Source of the DNA: CAZRGV01 sp964599655
GTDB lineage: Bacteria > Planctomycetota > Planctomycetia > Isosphaerales > Isosphaeraceae
Length of the DNA stretch: 21,150 nucleotides
Reading direction: 5' to 3'
Assembly (NCBI GenBank): GCA_964599655.1
Contig: CAZRGV010000108.1
Span: forward strand, 1 to 21,150
Below the pieces are notes generated by a model that saw nothing but the letters and a program-made list of their open reading frames with translations, did no database searches and was not told the DNA's origin. Both the position numbers and the translations under genes were made by a program. The first letter of the stretch is position 1; every line of letters begins with the position of its first letter. This document shows positions 1-7,649 of the stretch, one piece after another.

Positions 1-1273
1 GCCGAGGGCGTCCTTCACGTCGGGGCCGATGGCGGGGTGGGCGGTGGCGAAGTCGGCTTCGGAGAGGTCGGCCAGGCGGCAGCCCCGGCGCTCGCAGAGG
101 CCCACGAGCCGGCCGACGACCTCGTGGCCGGTGCGCTGGGGGACCCCTTTCTGGATCAGGTATTCCATCAGGGTCGTGGCGTCGAGGAAGCCCAGGTCGA
201 GGCGTTCCTGGATCCGGTCGGCGCGGAGTCGGGCCCCTTCGACGACGACGGTGGCGAGGTCGAGGCAGCGCTCGACGGTGTCGAACGCGTCAAAGAGCGG
301 TTCCTTATCTTCCTGGAGGTCGCGGTTGTAGGCCAGCGGCAGGCCCTTGACCAGGACGAGCAGGGTCGTCAAGGAGCCGACGACGCGGGCCGACCGGCCT
401 CGAATCAGCTCGCAGACATCCGGGTTCTTCTTCTGGGGCATGATGCTGCTGCCGGTGCAAACGGCGTCGGGAAGCGCCAGGAAGGAGAACTCCTGGGTGC
501 TCCAGAGGACCCACTCCTCGGCCCAGCCGGAGAGATGCTCGGCGATCAGGGTGAGGACGAAAACGGATTCGACCAGGAAGTCGCGATCGCTGGAGACATC
601 CAGGCTGTTGGCGGCGACCCCGTCGAAGCCCAGTTCCCGGGCAACGAATGCGCGGTCGATCGGCAGGGTGGTTCCGGCCAGGGCGGCCGCTCCTAAGGGC
701 AGGACGTTCAAGCGTTTACGGCAATCGGCCAGACGGTCGCGGTCGCGGGCGAGTTTCTCGACGTACGCCAGAAAGTAGTGCGGCGCGAGCACCGGCTGGG
801 CGCGCTGGAGATGGGTGTAGCCGGGGAGGATNNNNNNNNNNNNNNNNNNNNNNNNNNNNNNNNNNNNNNNNNNNNAACCGGGCGTCGACTCGGTCGAGGG
901 CATCACGGGTCCAGAGCTTGGCGTCGGTGGCGACCTGATCGTTGCGGCTGCGGCCGGTGTGGAGCTTTCGGCCGACGTCGCCGAGTTTCTCGATCAGGGC
1001 CGCCTCGATGTGCATGTGGATGTCTTCCCGCTCGAGGACGAACGGGAAGCGGCCGGCGGCAATCTCGTCCCGGATTTCCGACAATCCTTGCACAATTTTC
1101 TCGCATTCCTCGGACGTAAGCAAGCCGACGTGGGCGAGCATGCGCGCGTGGGCGATCGAGCCCCGGATGTCGTGCTCGAAGAGCCGGCGATCAAAGGAGA
1201 TAGATTCGGTGAACTCCTCGACGCGGCGGTCGGTGGATCCCGTGAAACGACCGCCCCAGGGCTTGCTGGCCAC
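1..1273 (-). CDS. argH: Argininosuccinate lyase (partial, interrupted by an N gap)
   Basis: Last step of arginine biosynthesis: cleaves argininosuccinate to arginine and fumarate in the cytosol. The N-terminal part (1273-876) begins ASKPWGGRF and contains TGRSRNDQVATD, a family hallmark. After the N gap the frame resumes at 831 with LPGYTHLQRAQP (catalytic-histidine region) and continues to GSSIMPQKKNPD, the fumarase/aspartase-superfamily signature carrying the catalytic serine loop (about 453-418), then LPLAYNRDLQEDKE. The C-terminal few dozen residues lie beyond base 1. The start is GTG at 1273, fixed by GGAGG (complement of 1282-1286) about 8 nt upstream. The two halves are in different frames as written because the gap length is wrong, not because the gene is visibly dead. 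The family assignment is secure; only the gap region and C-terminus are unknown. Confidence 0.96.
832..875. other. Assembly gap (44 N) inside argH
   Basis: There are 44 unknown bases. The reading frames on the two sides fit only if the true gap length is 1 modulo 3, while 44 is 2 modulo 3. Comparison with the usual ArgH layout suggests roughly 50-60 missing bases, so the N count is an estimate. Confidence 0.9.
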
Positions 1274-1333
1274 GCGTGTTGCCTCCTTCCGATCCGTCCG
1301 ATTCTGCGCAAGCTTTCGGCAGGAAACCGCACT

Positions 1334-1363
1334 AGTTTAGGCAATGGGGTCAAAGGGTGTCAA
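1334..1363 (-). promoter_or_regulatory. Candidate sigma70-type promoter of argH
   Basis: On the minus strand there is a perfect -35 TTGACA (complement of 1358-1363), an 18-bp spacer, and a -10 TAAACT (complement of 1334-1339, 4 of 6 matches to TATAAT). This would give a 5' leader of about 55 nt before the GTG at 1273. Assigned from motif and spacing only. Confidence 0.55.
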
Positions 1364-1522
1364 TCGGCGACGAGGGGGGGTTGGCCTGGTTGAGATCGTG
1401 GGCTGGGGGTCGTATCGGGATGGTCAATTCCGGCCCCTTGTGGCAAGAATAAGAGGCAGAGGCGGGGTCGGCGGTCGGCCCCGGATCGAGGCCGTTGACC
1501 TTGGGAAGGAGCCCATCGTCAC

Positions 1523-2089
1523 ATGGTCAAAGGCGAGACGACGGCCGGTCGAAGCCGGCTGGGAGGGGGGAGGATCGGCCGGGGGCCGATCCTGCCCGTG
1601 GGGACATCGGTGCCGACGTTCGTCGAGGGCGAGATCCAAGGTCTGATCGTCCGTCCCTTGAAGCTGTATCACGACGCCAGAGGCTGGCTGGTCGAGTTGT
1701 TTCGCCACGACGAACTCGACTCGGAACTCTGGCCTCGCATGAGCTATGCCTCGATGACCCTGCCCGGCGTCACTCGAGGTCCCCATGAACACGAGGATCA
1801 GTCGGACGGGTTCGCCTTCTTCGGGCCGTCGGACTTCCGGCTCTACACCTGGGATACCCGTCCCAAGAGCCCGACCCGAGGCCACCGGACGACGCTCGTC
1901 GTGGGGGCCTCGAACCCTTGCGCCGTCTGGATTCCGCCGGGGGTGGTGCACGCCTACCGGAACATCGGCGACGTGCCGGGCCTGGTCTTCAACGCGCCGA
2001 ACCGGCTTTATGCTGGCTGGGGCAAGACCGAGCCGGTCGACGAGATCCGCCACGAAGAGGCCGATCCCGAGGTTTTTCCGATGGACTGA
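1523..2089 (+). CDS. dTDP-4-dehydrorhamnose 3,5-epimerase-like cupin protein
   Basis: 188 residues, the usual size for RmlC-type sugar-nucleotide epimerases. The cupin core runs from about residue 35 to 175. RGPHEHEDQSD (residues 85-95) stands where RmlC proteins have their RGLH motif with the catalytic histidine (here H88), and WIPPGVVHAYRN (136-147) matches the family's IPPGFAHGF strand with H143. The first ~30 residues are Gly/Arg rich and look dispensable, but AAGGAG at 1506-1511 sits 11 nt before the ATG at 1523, so this start is kept. No other sugar-nucleotide gene is adjacent, so the substrate is not established. It may belong to the wider RmlC-like cupin family rather than act in dTDP-rhamnose synthesis. 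A small membrane protein follows after 82 nt. Confidence 0.8.
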   Translation: MVKGETTAGRSRLGGGRIGRGPILPVGTSVPTFVEGEIQGLIVRPLKLYHDARGWLVELFRHDELDSELWPRMSYASMTLPGVTRGPHEHEDQSDGFAFFGPSDFRLYTWDTRPKSPTRGHRTTLVVGASNPCAVWIPPGVVHAYRNIGDVPGLVFNAPNRLYAGWGKTEPVDEIRHEEADPEVFPMD

Positions 2090-2171
2090 AGCGCCGGACC
2101 AGGAGGAGAATGGAAGCCTCGGGACTTGGAGGACCGAGACGCCGGGAACCGATCGCGAAGGAGTCGACCCG

Positions 2172-2528
2172 TTGAAACCGCATTTCTCGATTCCGGAGCC
2201 GGCCGGGCAGGGTCGGCCTCGGGCGTCACCCTGGCGGTTCCGTCTCCGGACTGCGTTGCTGGCGATCGTGGTGCTGGCGGTCGGGCTCTCGGCGCTTCGG
2301 ATCGAGGGCATGGCGGCGCTGCGGAACGGCCTTCTCGGATTGGTTCCCCTGTTGCTGAGCGTCCTGGGAGCGGTCGGGCTGGTCCTGACCGCCTTCCTGG
2401 TCCTGATGGGCCTGGGCTGGCTCGGCTTCGGTTTGCTGGCCCTGGGAGACCGGTTCGCGGGCACGTTCCAGCCAACGCCAACGCGACGATGGCCCGATGA
2501 GGTCGGTCCGTCTCGGGCGGAACCCTAG
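2172..2528 (+). CDS. Small membrane protein, TTG start
   Basis: 118 residues of unknown function. The start is TTG at 2172, chosen because AAGGAG (2158-2163) lies 8 nt upstream; no better start is seen close by. After a polar, Pro/Arg-containing stretch of about 25 residues come hydrophobic segments: one around ALLAIVVLAVGLSAL (about residues 29-45) and a long one, GLLGLVPLLLSVLGAVGLVL through GWLGFGLLAL, that can hold two helices. The tail (FAGTFQPTPTRRWPDE) is polar. It probably shares a transcript with the epimerase-like gene 82 nt upstream and is followed immediately by a terminator hairpin. No family was recognised. Confidence 0.6.
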   Translation: MKPHFSIPEPAGQGRPRASPWRFRLRTALLAIVVLAVGLSALRIEGMAALRNGLLGLVPLLLSVLGAVGLVLTAFLVLMGLGWLGFGLLALGDRFAGTFQPTPTRRWPDEVGPSRAEP

Positions 2529-2529
2529 T

Positions 2530-2565
2530 CGTGGCAGGTCATTGCGTGCATCACGCCACGTTTTT
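2530..2565 (+). terminator. Rho-independent terminator after the small membrane protein
   Basis: Stem CGTGGC (2530-2535) with GCCACG (2555-2560), a possible inner stem GCGTG/CACGC, and five T directly after (2561-2565). It starts two bases after the TAG stop at 2526-2528. Confidence 0.55.
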
Positions 2566-2700
2566 GCGTTCCGGCCTCAGGCGGGGCTTGACCCTTGCCG
2601 AGGCTACCCGGTTGTGTTAAACAGCCAGAGGCCCTGGGTCTAAGGACCCTCCGCCGTTGCGCGTTTTTCGACCGGACAACTCAAGAGGAGCTAACCAACC

Positions 2701-3228
2701 ATGTCGAAGCCGAAGACGCTCTCACTCCTCGGCGCGGCCGCGGTTTTGGTGGTCGTTTCGCTCGCGTTCGTCGCCCATGGGATCTTGTTCCCCGATTGGT
2801 CCGCGCCCACGAAGGGGACCTACGACGCCCCGGCGGCCAAGATCGGCAAGGCGGTCACGGCCAACCAGCCCTGGAGCATCACGACCGTCAGCTCGTCGAT
2901 CGACGGCAAGGTGCTGAAGGGATCACCGATCACGGCGGTCGGGGAGGTCGTCGATCTGTCCTGCTATCTTCAGGTGGGCAAGCACGGCGACAAGCACCGC
3001 GACTGCGGCCAGAAGTGCGCCAAGAGCGGTGAGCCGATCGGGCTGGTCACGAGCGACGGCACGATCTACACCCTGATGGCCGAAGAGCACAACCCGCGGC
3101 GCGACGGCCAGACAACCCTTCGCGATGCGTTGATCGAGCACATGGCCTACGTGATCCAGGTTTCCGGCACCCTCTCGGAAGTCGAAGGTCAGCGGGCGAT
3201 CTACGTGCAAGGGTTCGTCAAGCCCTAA
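2701..3228 (+). CDS. Exported Cys/His-motif protein of unknown function
   Basis: 175 residues. Residues 7-29 form an uncleaved-looking signal anchor (LSLLGAAAVLVVVSLAFVAH), so the rest should be periplasmic. The conserved-looking core is GEVVDLSCYLQVG followed by KHGDKHRDCGQKCAKSGEPIGLV: C88, H95, H99, C102 and C106 are clustered, with H130 further on, which suggests metal or haem-iron binding, but no CXXCH motif is present. The start is supported by GAGGAG (2685-2690), 10 nt before the ATG. A dihaem cytochrome c peroxidase follows after about 145 nt on the same strand with no terminator between them, which suggests a shared periplasmic redox role. I recognise the arrangement as a recurring hypothetical family but know no established function. 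Confidence 0.75.
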   Translation: MSKPKTLSLLGAAAVLVVVSLAFVAHGILFPDWSAPTKGTYDAPAAKIGKAVTANQPWSITTVSSSIDGKVLKGSPITAVGEVVDLSCYLQVGKHGDKHRDCGQKCAKSGEPIGLVTSDGTIYTLMAEEHNPRRDGQTTLRDALIEHMAYVIQVSGTLSEVEGQRAIYVQGFVKP

Positions 3229-3373
3229 CACGAGACGTCCGATCGGACACCGGAGCCAGGTCGTCGACGGTGCGCGAACGACGCGGCTTCCGCCCTCGAA
3301 ACGGCTGGTCAGCGCGGGGCTCGGGAGCCACCTCGGGCCTCGCCCGTTCTCCCTGTTGACGAAGGCGACATCC

Positions 3374-4444
3374 ATGAAACATCCCATTGCTCGCGCGATT
3401 TTGACCCTGGGCGTGGTGGCGGGCCTGGGCGCGGCCCTCTCGCTGACAATGGCGGGCGAGGCCCGCCCGAACCAGGACGCGAACGCCACGCCCGAGCCCC
3501 CCCTCGGCCTGCTGCCGGTCTTCTGGCCCGACGACAACCCGTATACCCCCGCAAAGGCCGAGCTGGGCCGCTTGCTTTACTTCGATAACCGGCTCTCCTC
3601 CGACGGCACCGTCTCGTGCGCCTCGTGCCACGAACCGTCGAAAGCCTTCACCGACGGCCAGGCGGTCTCGACGGGGATCGGCGGCCAAAAAGGGGGTCGA
3701 AGCGCCCCGACGGTCATCAACCGCGCCTACAGCACCGAGCAGTTCTGGGACGGCCGCGCCCGGTCGCTCGAAGATCAGGCCAAGGGCCCACTGGCCAACC
3801 CGATCGAGATGACCAGCGAGCGCGACATGACCCGCGCCCACGAAGCGGTCGTCCGGCGCATCCGGGACATCCCCGGCTACATGACGCGGTTCCGAGAGGT
3901 CTTCGGCGACGCGGAGATCACCATCGATCACGTCGCCAAGGCCATCGCCACCTTCGAACGAACCGTCCTCTCGGGCAACTCCCCCTACGACCGCTACAAG
4001 GCCGGCGACCAGTCGGCCATGACCCCCGCGCAGATCCGTGGCATGGACGTCTTCTTCAAGAAGGCCGAGTGCGATAGCTGCCACCTGGGATTCAACTTCA
4101 CCGACAACTCCTACATGAACATCGGCATCGGCATGGACCGCCCCAACCCCGACCTCGGCCGGTTCCTCGTCACCCATCGCGAGGAGGACAAGGGGGCCTT
4201 CAAGACCCCCACCCTTCGCGAGATCGAGCATACCGGCCCTTACATGCACGACGGCAGCCTGAAGACACTCGAAGAGGTCGTCGAGCACTACGACAAGGGG
4301 GGCACCAAGAACCCCTGGCTCAACCAGAAGATCCGGCCGCTGAAACTGACCGCGCAGGAGAAGTCGGACCTCGTCGAGTTCCTCAAGGCGCTCAGCGGCG
4401 AGGGCTGGCAACACATCCGCGCGCCGAAGCAGTTCCCGCAGTGA
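3374..4444 (+). CDS. Dihaem cytochrome c peroxidase (CCP/MauG family)
   Basis: 356 residues, normal for the family. Residues 1-29 are a signal peptide for export to the periplasm, where these enzymes reduce hydrogen peroxide with electrons from small cytochromes, or in the MauG branch oxidise other substrates. There are two haem c sites: CASCH at 82-86 and CDSCH at 233-237. Other family marks are LGRLLYFDNRLS, FTDGQAVSTG, QFWDGRARSLEDQA and GPYMHDGSLKTLEEVV, with M291 the likely axial ligand. The ATG at 3374 was chosen over an in-frame TTG at 3356 because GAAGG (3361-3365) is 8 nt upstream. It follows the Cys/His protein and ends at a strong terminator. The exact substrate cannot be told from sequence. 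Confidence 0.93.
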   Translation: MKHPIARAILTLGVVAGLGAALSLTMAGEARPNQDANATPEPPLGLLPVFWPDDNPYTPAKAELGRLLYFDNRLSSDGTVSCASCHEPSKAFTDGQAVSTGIGGQKGGRSAPTVINRAYSTEQFWDGRARSLEDQAKGPLANPIEMTSERDMTRAHEAVVRRIRDIPGYMTRFREVFGDAEITIDHVAKAIATFERTVLSGNSPYDRYKAGDQSAMTPAQIRGMDVFFKKAECDSCHLGFNFTDNSYMNIGIGMDRPNPDLGRFLVTHREEDKGAFKTPTLREIEHTGPYMHDGSLKTLEEVVEHYDKGGTKNPWLNQKIRPLKLTAQEKSDLVEFLKALSGEGWQHIRAPKQFPQ

Positions 4445-4480
4445 AAACCGCAAAAATCTAGACGTTTTCGAACAGCCGAT

Positions 4481-4519
4481 CGATCTGGCCTGTCACCGGC
4501 AGGCCAGATCGTTGTAAAA
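4481..4519 (+). terminator. Terminator hairpin after cytochrome c peroxidase
   Basis: A perfect 12-bp stem, CGATCTGGCCTG (4481-4492) with CAGGCCAGATCG (4500-4511), has a 7-nt loop and is followed by a weak T-containing tail (TTGTAAAAT). It lies 36 nt after the stop codon. The T tract is poor, so termination may be partly factor-dependent. Confidence 0.65.
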
Positions 4520-4593
4520 TAGGGAAGGCTCACAAGGTTCGACGCGGTTCTTATCGAGAGATCAGGGTTGGACCCCTGAGGAGTGAAGACATC

Positions 4594-6030
4594 ATGCGGG
4601 TCGCGCGGGGCGGTTCTTCCTTGCGAACGGCCCGGGATCAGACCCGTCGCGAGTTTCTCCGGGTCGGCGGACTCGGGTTGCTGGGGTGCGCCCTGCCCGA
4701 CCTGCTGAGGGCCCGGGCGCTGTCGGCCGAGCGCCGAGCGGCCGGGGCCGCGTCCGGCAAGGCGACGGCCTGCATCCTGCTGTTCATGTGGGGCGGCCCC
4801 GCTCAGCAAGAAACCTGGGACCTGAAGCCCGAGGCCCCCGAAGCGGTTCGTGGAGAGTTCCGGCCGATCGAAACGAATGTGCCGGGCATTTGGATCTCCG
4901 AACACTTCCCGTTGCTGGCCCGCCAGGCCCACCGGCTGGCGATCCTCCGCTCGGTGCATCACAGCGACGTCAACCACACGACGGCCACCCACGCGATGCT
5001 GACCGGCCGGCCGATTCCCCGGCCCGACGCCCGCCTGGACGAGGACTGGCCGCACTTCGGCGCCGTCCTGGCCCACCTGCGGGGCGACCGCCGCGCGTCG
5101 CCACTGCCGCCGTTCGTGCAAATGCGGCCCACCATCCCCGACGGCGCTCCCCGGTTCGTCGAGCAGAGCCACGGCCAGGGGGCCGGCTGGCTCGGTCCGG
5201 CGCTCAACCCGTTCACCATCGACGACGACCCCAGCCAGCCCGGCTACCGCGTCGGGGCGTTCCAGCTCCCCGACGGGGTCGGTCGCGACCGGTTCGACGA
5301 CCGCCGACGGCTCCTCGAAGCGGTCGAAGCCCAGGCCCGCCACTTCGAACAGGCTCTCCAGGTGCAGGCACTAGACTCCCACTACGCCAGGGCGTACGAT
5401 CTATTAACACAGCACAAGGCGCTCGACGCCTTCGACCTCTCTCGCGAAGATCCGAAGCTGCGTGCCCGTTACGGTCTTCACCCGCATGGTCAATCGGTCC
5501 TGCAAGCCCGGCGCCTGATCGAGGCGGGTGTTCCGCTCGTCACCGTGTTCTGGCAAAACGACGGCCTCACGAACGTGAGTGTGTACTGGGACACGCATAA
5601 TCGGAACTTCGTCGATTTGAAAACTCGGCTGATGCCGGCCGCCGACCAGGCGTTTTCCGCCTTGCTCGACGACCTCGACGCCCGGGGGCGACTCGACCAG
5701 ACGCTGGTGGTCTGGACGGGCGAATTCGGCCGGACTCCTCGAGTGGGTCAAGGTGTCGTCGGCGGCGCGGGGGCAGGCCGCGATGGCCGCGACCACTGGC
5801 CCCACTGTTTCTCCAGCGTTCTGGCCGGCGGAGGGATTCGCGGAGGAACCATCCATGGCGCGTCCGACCGCTGGGCCGCCTATCCCGCGCGTGACCCGGT
5901 CCAACCCGCCGACGTGGCCGCGACCATCTATTCGTTACTTGGAATCGACCCCTCACTGGAACTGCACGACTCCCTCGGACGCCCCCTGCGGCTTTGCCTC
6001 GGTGAACCGATCCAGACGGTGATCGCCTGA
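4594..6030 (+). CDS. DUF1501 family protein with twin-arginine leader
   Basis: 478 residues. The leader TRREFLRVGGLGLLGC (residues 17-32, RR at 18-19) indicates Tat export of a folded protein. The rest is the DUF1501 domain, related to the alkaline phosphatase/sulfatase fold: FMWGGPAQQETWDLKP near the N-terminus, SDVNHTTATHAMLTG, and near the C-terminus VVWTGEFGRTPR followed by GRDHWPHCFSSVLAGGG. These proteins are very abundant in planctomycetes, usually beside DUF1549/DUF1553 cytochrome-type proteins; their reaction is unknown. Here the upstream neighbour is a cytochrome c peroxidase instead. The start is supported by GAGGAG about 10 nt upstream. The coiled-coil/DUF2325-like gene begins 35 nt after the stop, so the two may be co-transcribed. 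Confidence 0.93.
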   Translation: MRVARGGSSLRTARDQTRREFLRVGGLGLLGCALPDLLRARALSAERRAAGAASGKATACILLFMWGGPAQQETWDLKPEAPEAVRGEFRPIETNVPGIWISEHFPLLARQAHRLAILRSVHHSDVNHTTATHAMLTGRPIPRPDARLDEDWPHFGAVLAHLRGDRRASPLPPFVQMRPTIPDGAPRFVEQSHGQGAGWLGPALNPFTIDDDPSQPGYRVGAFQLPDGVGRDRFDDRRRLLEAVEAQARHFEQALQVQALDSHYARAYDLLTQHKALDAFDLSREDPKLRARYGLHPHGQSVLQARRLIEAGVPLVTVFWQNDGLTNVSVYWDTHNRNFVDLKTRLMPAADQAFSALLDDLDARGRLDQTLVVWTGEFGRTPRVGQGVVGGAGAGRDGRDHWPHCFSSVLAGGGIRGGTIHGASDRWAAYPARDPVQPADVAATIYSLLGIDPSLELHDSLGRPLRLCLGEPIQTVIA

Positions 6031-6065
6031 ACCGACCCAGCCGCGCGAAAGTTCTTCATTCAAAC

Positions 6066-7565
6066 ATGAACAAATCTATAGATCGCTTGGCTGAGATGGT
6101 TCGCCTCGCCGAGGCGAAGACACGGGCTCAGAAACTTGGCGTCGAAACCCGACAGGCCGCGGAAGCCTTCCGCGCCGCCGAGGCCCGCGCCCGCGAGGCC
6201 GAACTCCGCTTCAAGAACGAACGCCCCGCGCTGATACGCAGCCTGGAAGAGGTCGACAGCGACGAGCAGAAGCTGAAGGAGCTGATTCGCAAGATCGCCC
6301 AGTTGATGGGTTCGGCGGCCCTCTCGGCCGAGGAAGGCAAGACGTTCGAGAAAGAGATCGAGACCAGCCGCAACGAGATCGAGACCCGACGCAAGCAAAC
6401 CCAGACCGCGCTGGAGGGCCTCAATCGCGAGCTGACCGAGGCCCGACGCAACCTCCAGACGGCCATGGAGAGCTACCAGTCGCTCCGGCGCGAAATGGAT
6501 CGGCTCCAGCCGCAACTGGCCAGCGACTTCAGCACCGAGGACCGACTGGCCCGCGATGCCGAGTCGATCTTCCCCTCCGGCCAGATCCGCGCCCTGGCCC
6601 GTGAGATCGAGGACGCCATCGCGCACTTCGGCATGCTCGACCCCAAGGAGCAACTGGCCCAGCTCACCATCTGGATCGGACGGTTCCGAAGGCTCCAGGC
6701 CCTGGACGTCCCCGGCCTGTCGGACGAGGACCAGATCGCGCTGCAGCGCATCTTCCCCCGTTTGGTCGGCATCTCCAAGCAATACGAGCCGGGCTACATC
6801 GAAGCGTTCCGCCAGGGGTTCAACACCGACTGGGACGCCTACATCGCCGAGGCCGAGGAACAGCTTCGACTGGCCACCGAAAACGCCCGACGCGGCAAGG
6901 AAGTCGAACACCGCCGCCGCGAGCAACTCGCCCGCGACCAGGAACGCCAGCGCCAGGCCCGCCAGGACGCCCAGTCGGCCATGGAAGAGCTCAAGCACAT
7001 CATCGTCCGCTACCACCTGCCCGACGAAGGGGTCGAGGAGTTCCACGACGCCTTGAACCGCGTCATCAGCGGCTACGGCGCGTCCGACCCCGCCCTGCTC
7101 GAACTGATCATGCCCTATCGCGACCTGCTCACCGGCAGCGATTTTCGAGCGATTCGCAAGAATCTCGACCGGATCAAGCAGGACGAGGCCAAGGAGCCGT
7201 CCGTCCTTCAGGAGCAATACGCCGACCTGCTCTCGTCCACCCGAGGCCGGCGGGCCCTGATGATCGGCGGCTCGGCCCGAGAGGACATGAGACGCACGCT
7301 CGAACGCGTCTTCGAGTTCGACGAGCTCGACTGGGAACACTACGAAGGAACACGCCCCGCGATGCTCGACTCGCTCGAACAACGCATCCGCAACCACGGC
7401 GTCGACCTGGTCCTGATCCTCAAGAGCTTCATCGGCCATCACGTGCCCGAACGCCTTCGTCCCCTCTGCGAGCAGGAAGGCATTCCTTGCCTGATGATCG
7501 AACACGGCTACGGCCCGGCCCAGGTCGCCGAAACCCTTCGCAAGGGGCTCCTGAAAACGGCCTGA
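6066..7565 (+). CDS. Coiled-coil protein with DUF2325-like C-terminal domain
   Basis: 499 residues, no signal peptide, probably cytosolic. Residues 1 to about 150 are rich in Glu, Arg, Ala and Gln with heptad-like spacing (a long coiled coil); a second charged helix lies around 270-310. The C-terminal ~105 residues begin RALMIGGSAREDMRRTLE and include VDLVLILKSFIGHHVPERL and GIPCLMIEHGYG, resembling DUF2325, a small Rossmann-like domain with a conserved xxGG start and a ...ISH... motif. Function is unknown. The ATG at 6066 has no clear Shine-Dalgarno sequence, so the start is tentative. It follows the DUF1501 gene by 35 nt and is convergent with the solute-binding-protein gene. Coiled coil plus a sensor-like small domain suggests a scaffold or regulator, which is inference only. 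Confidence 0.8.
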   Translation: MNKSIDRLAEMVRLAEAKTRAQKLGVETRQAAEAFRAAEARAREAELRFKNERPALIRSLEEVDSDEQKLKELIRKIAQLMGSAALSAEEGKTFEKEIETSRNEIETRRKQTQTALEGLNRELTEARRNLQTAMESYQSLRREMDRLQPQLASDFSTEDRLARDAESIFPSGQIRALAREIEDAIAHFGMLDPKEQLAQLTIWIGRFRRLQALDVPGLSDEDQIALQRIFPRLVGISKQYEPGYIEAFRQGFNTDWDAYIAEAEEQLRLATENARRGKEVEHRRREQLARDQERQRQARQDAQSAMEELKHIIVRYHLPDEGVEEFHDALNRVISGYGASDPALLELIMPYRDLLTGSDFRAIRKNLDRIKQDEAKEPSVLQEQYADLLSSTRGRRALMIGGSAREDMRRTLERVFEFDELDWEHYEGTRPAMLDSLEQRIRNHGVDLVLILKSFIGHHVPERLRPLCEQEGIPCLMIEHGYGPAQVAETLRKGLLKTA

Positions 7566-7598
7566 GGCGCGCCTCGCCGATCGACGCGACGCGTGGCG

Positions 7599-7636
7599 TG
7601 GCGCGGACCCGTTGACAACTCAGCGTGTCCGCGCCA
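7599..7636. terminator. Shared hairpin between convergent genes
   Basis: A perfect 10-bp stem, TGGCGCGGAC (7599-7608) with GTCCGCGCCA (7627-7636), has an 18-nt loop. It lies between the stop codons of two convergent genes (7565 and 7650), so it can serve both strands. There is no T tract on either side. Confidence 0.45.
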
Positions 7637-7649
7637 AACCGCCCGCGCC

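Noticed and set aside
3218..4453. 411-residue minus-strand frame
   Set aside because: Antisense to the cytochrome c peroxidase, whose haem motifs prove the plus strand is coding.
6060..7505. 481-residue open frame on the minus strand
   Set aside because: Antisense shadow of the coiled-coil/DUF2325-like gene; low-complexity Leu/Val/Gly/Ala sequence with no motif.
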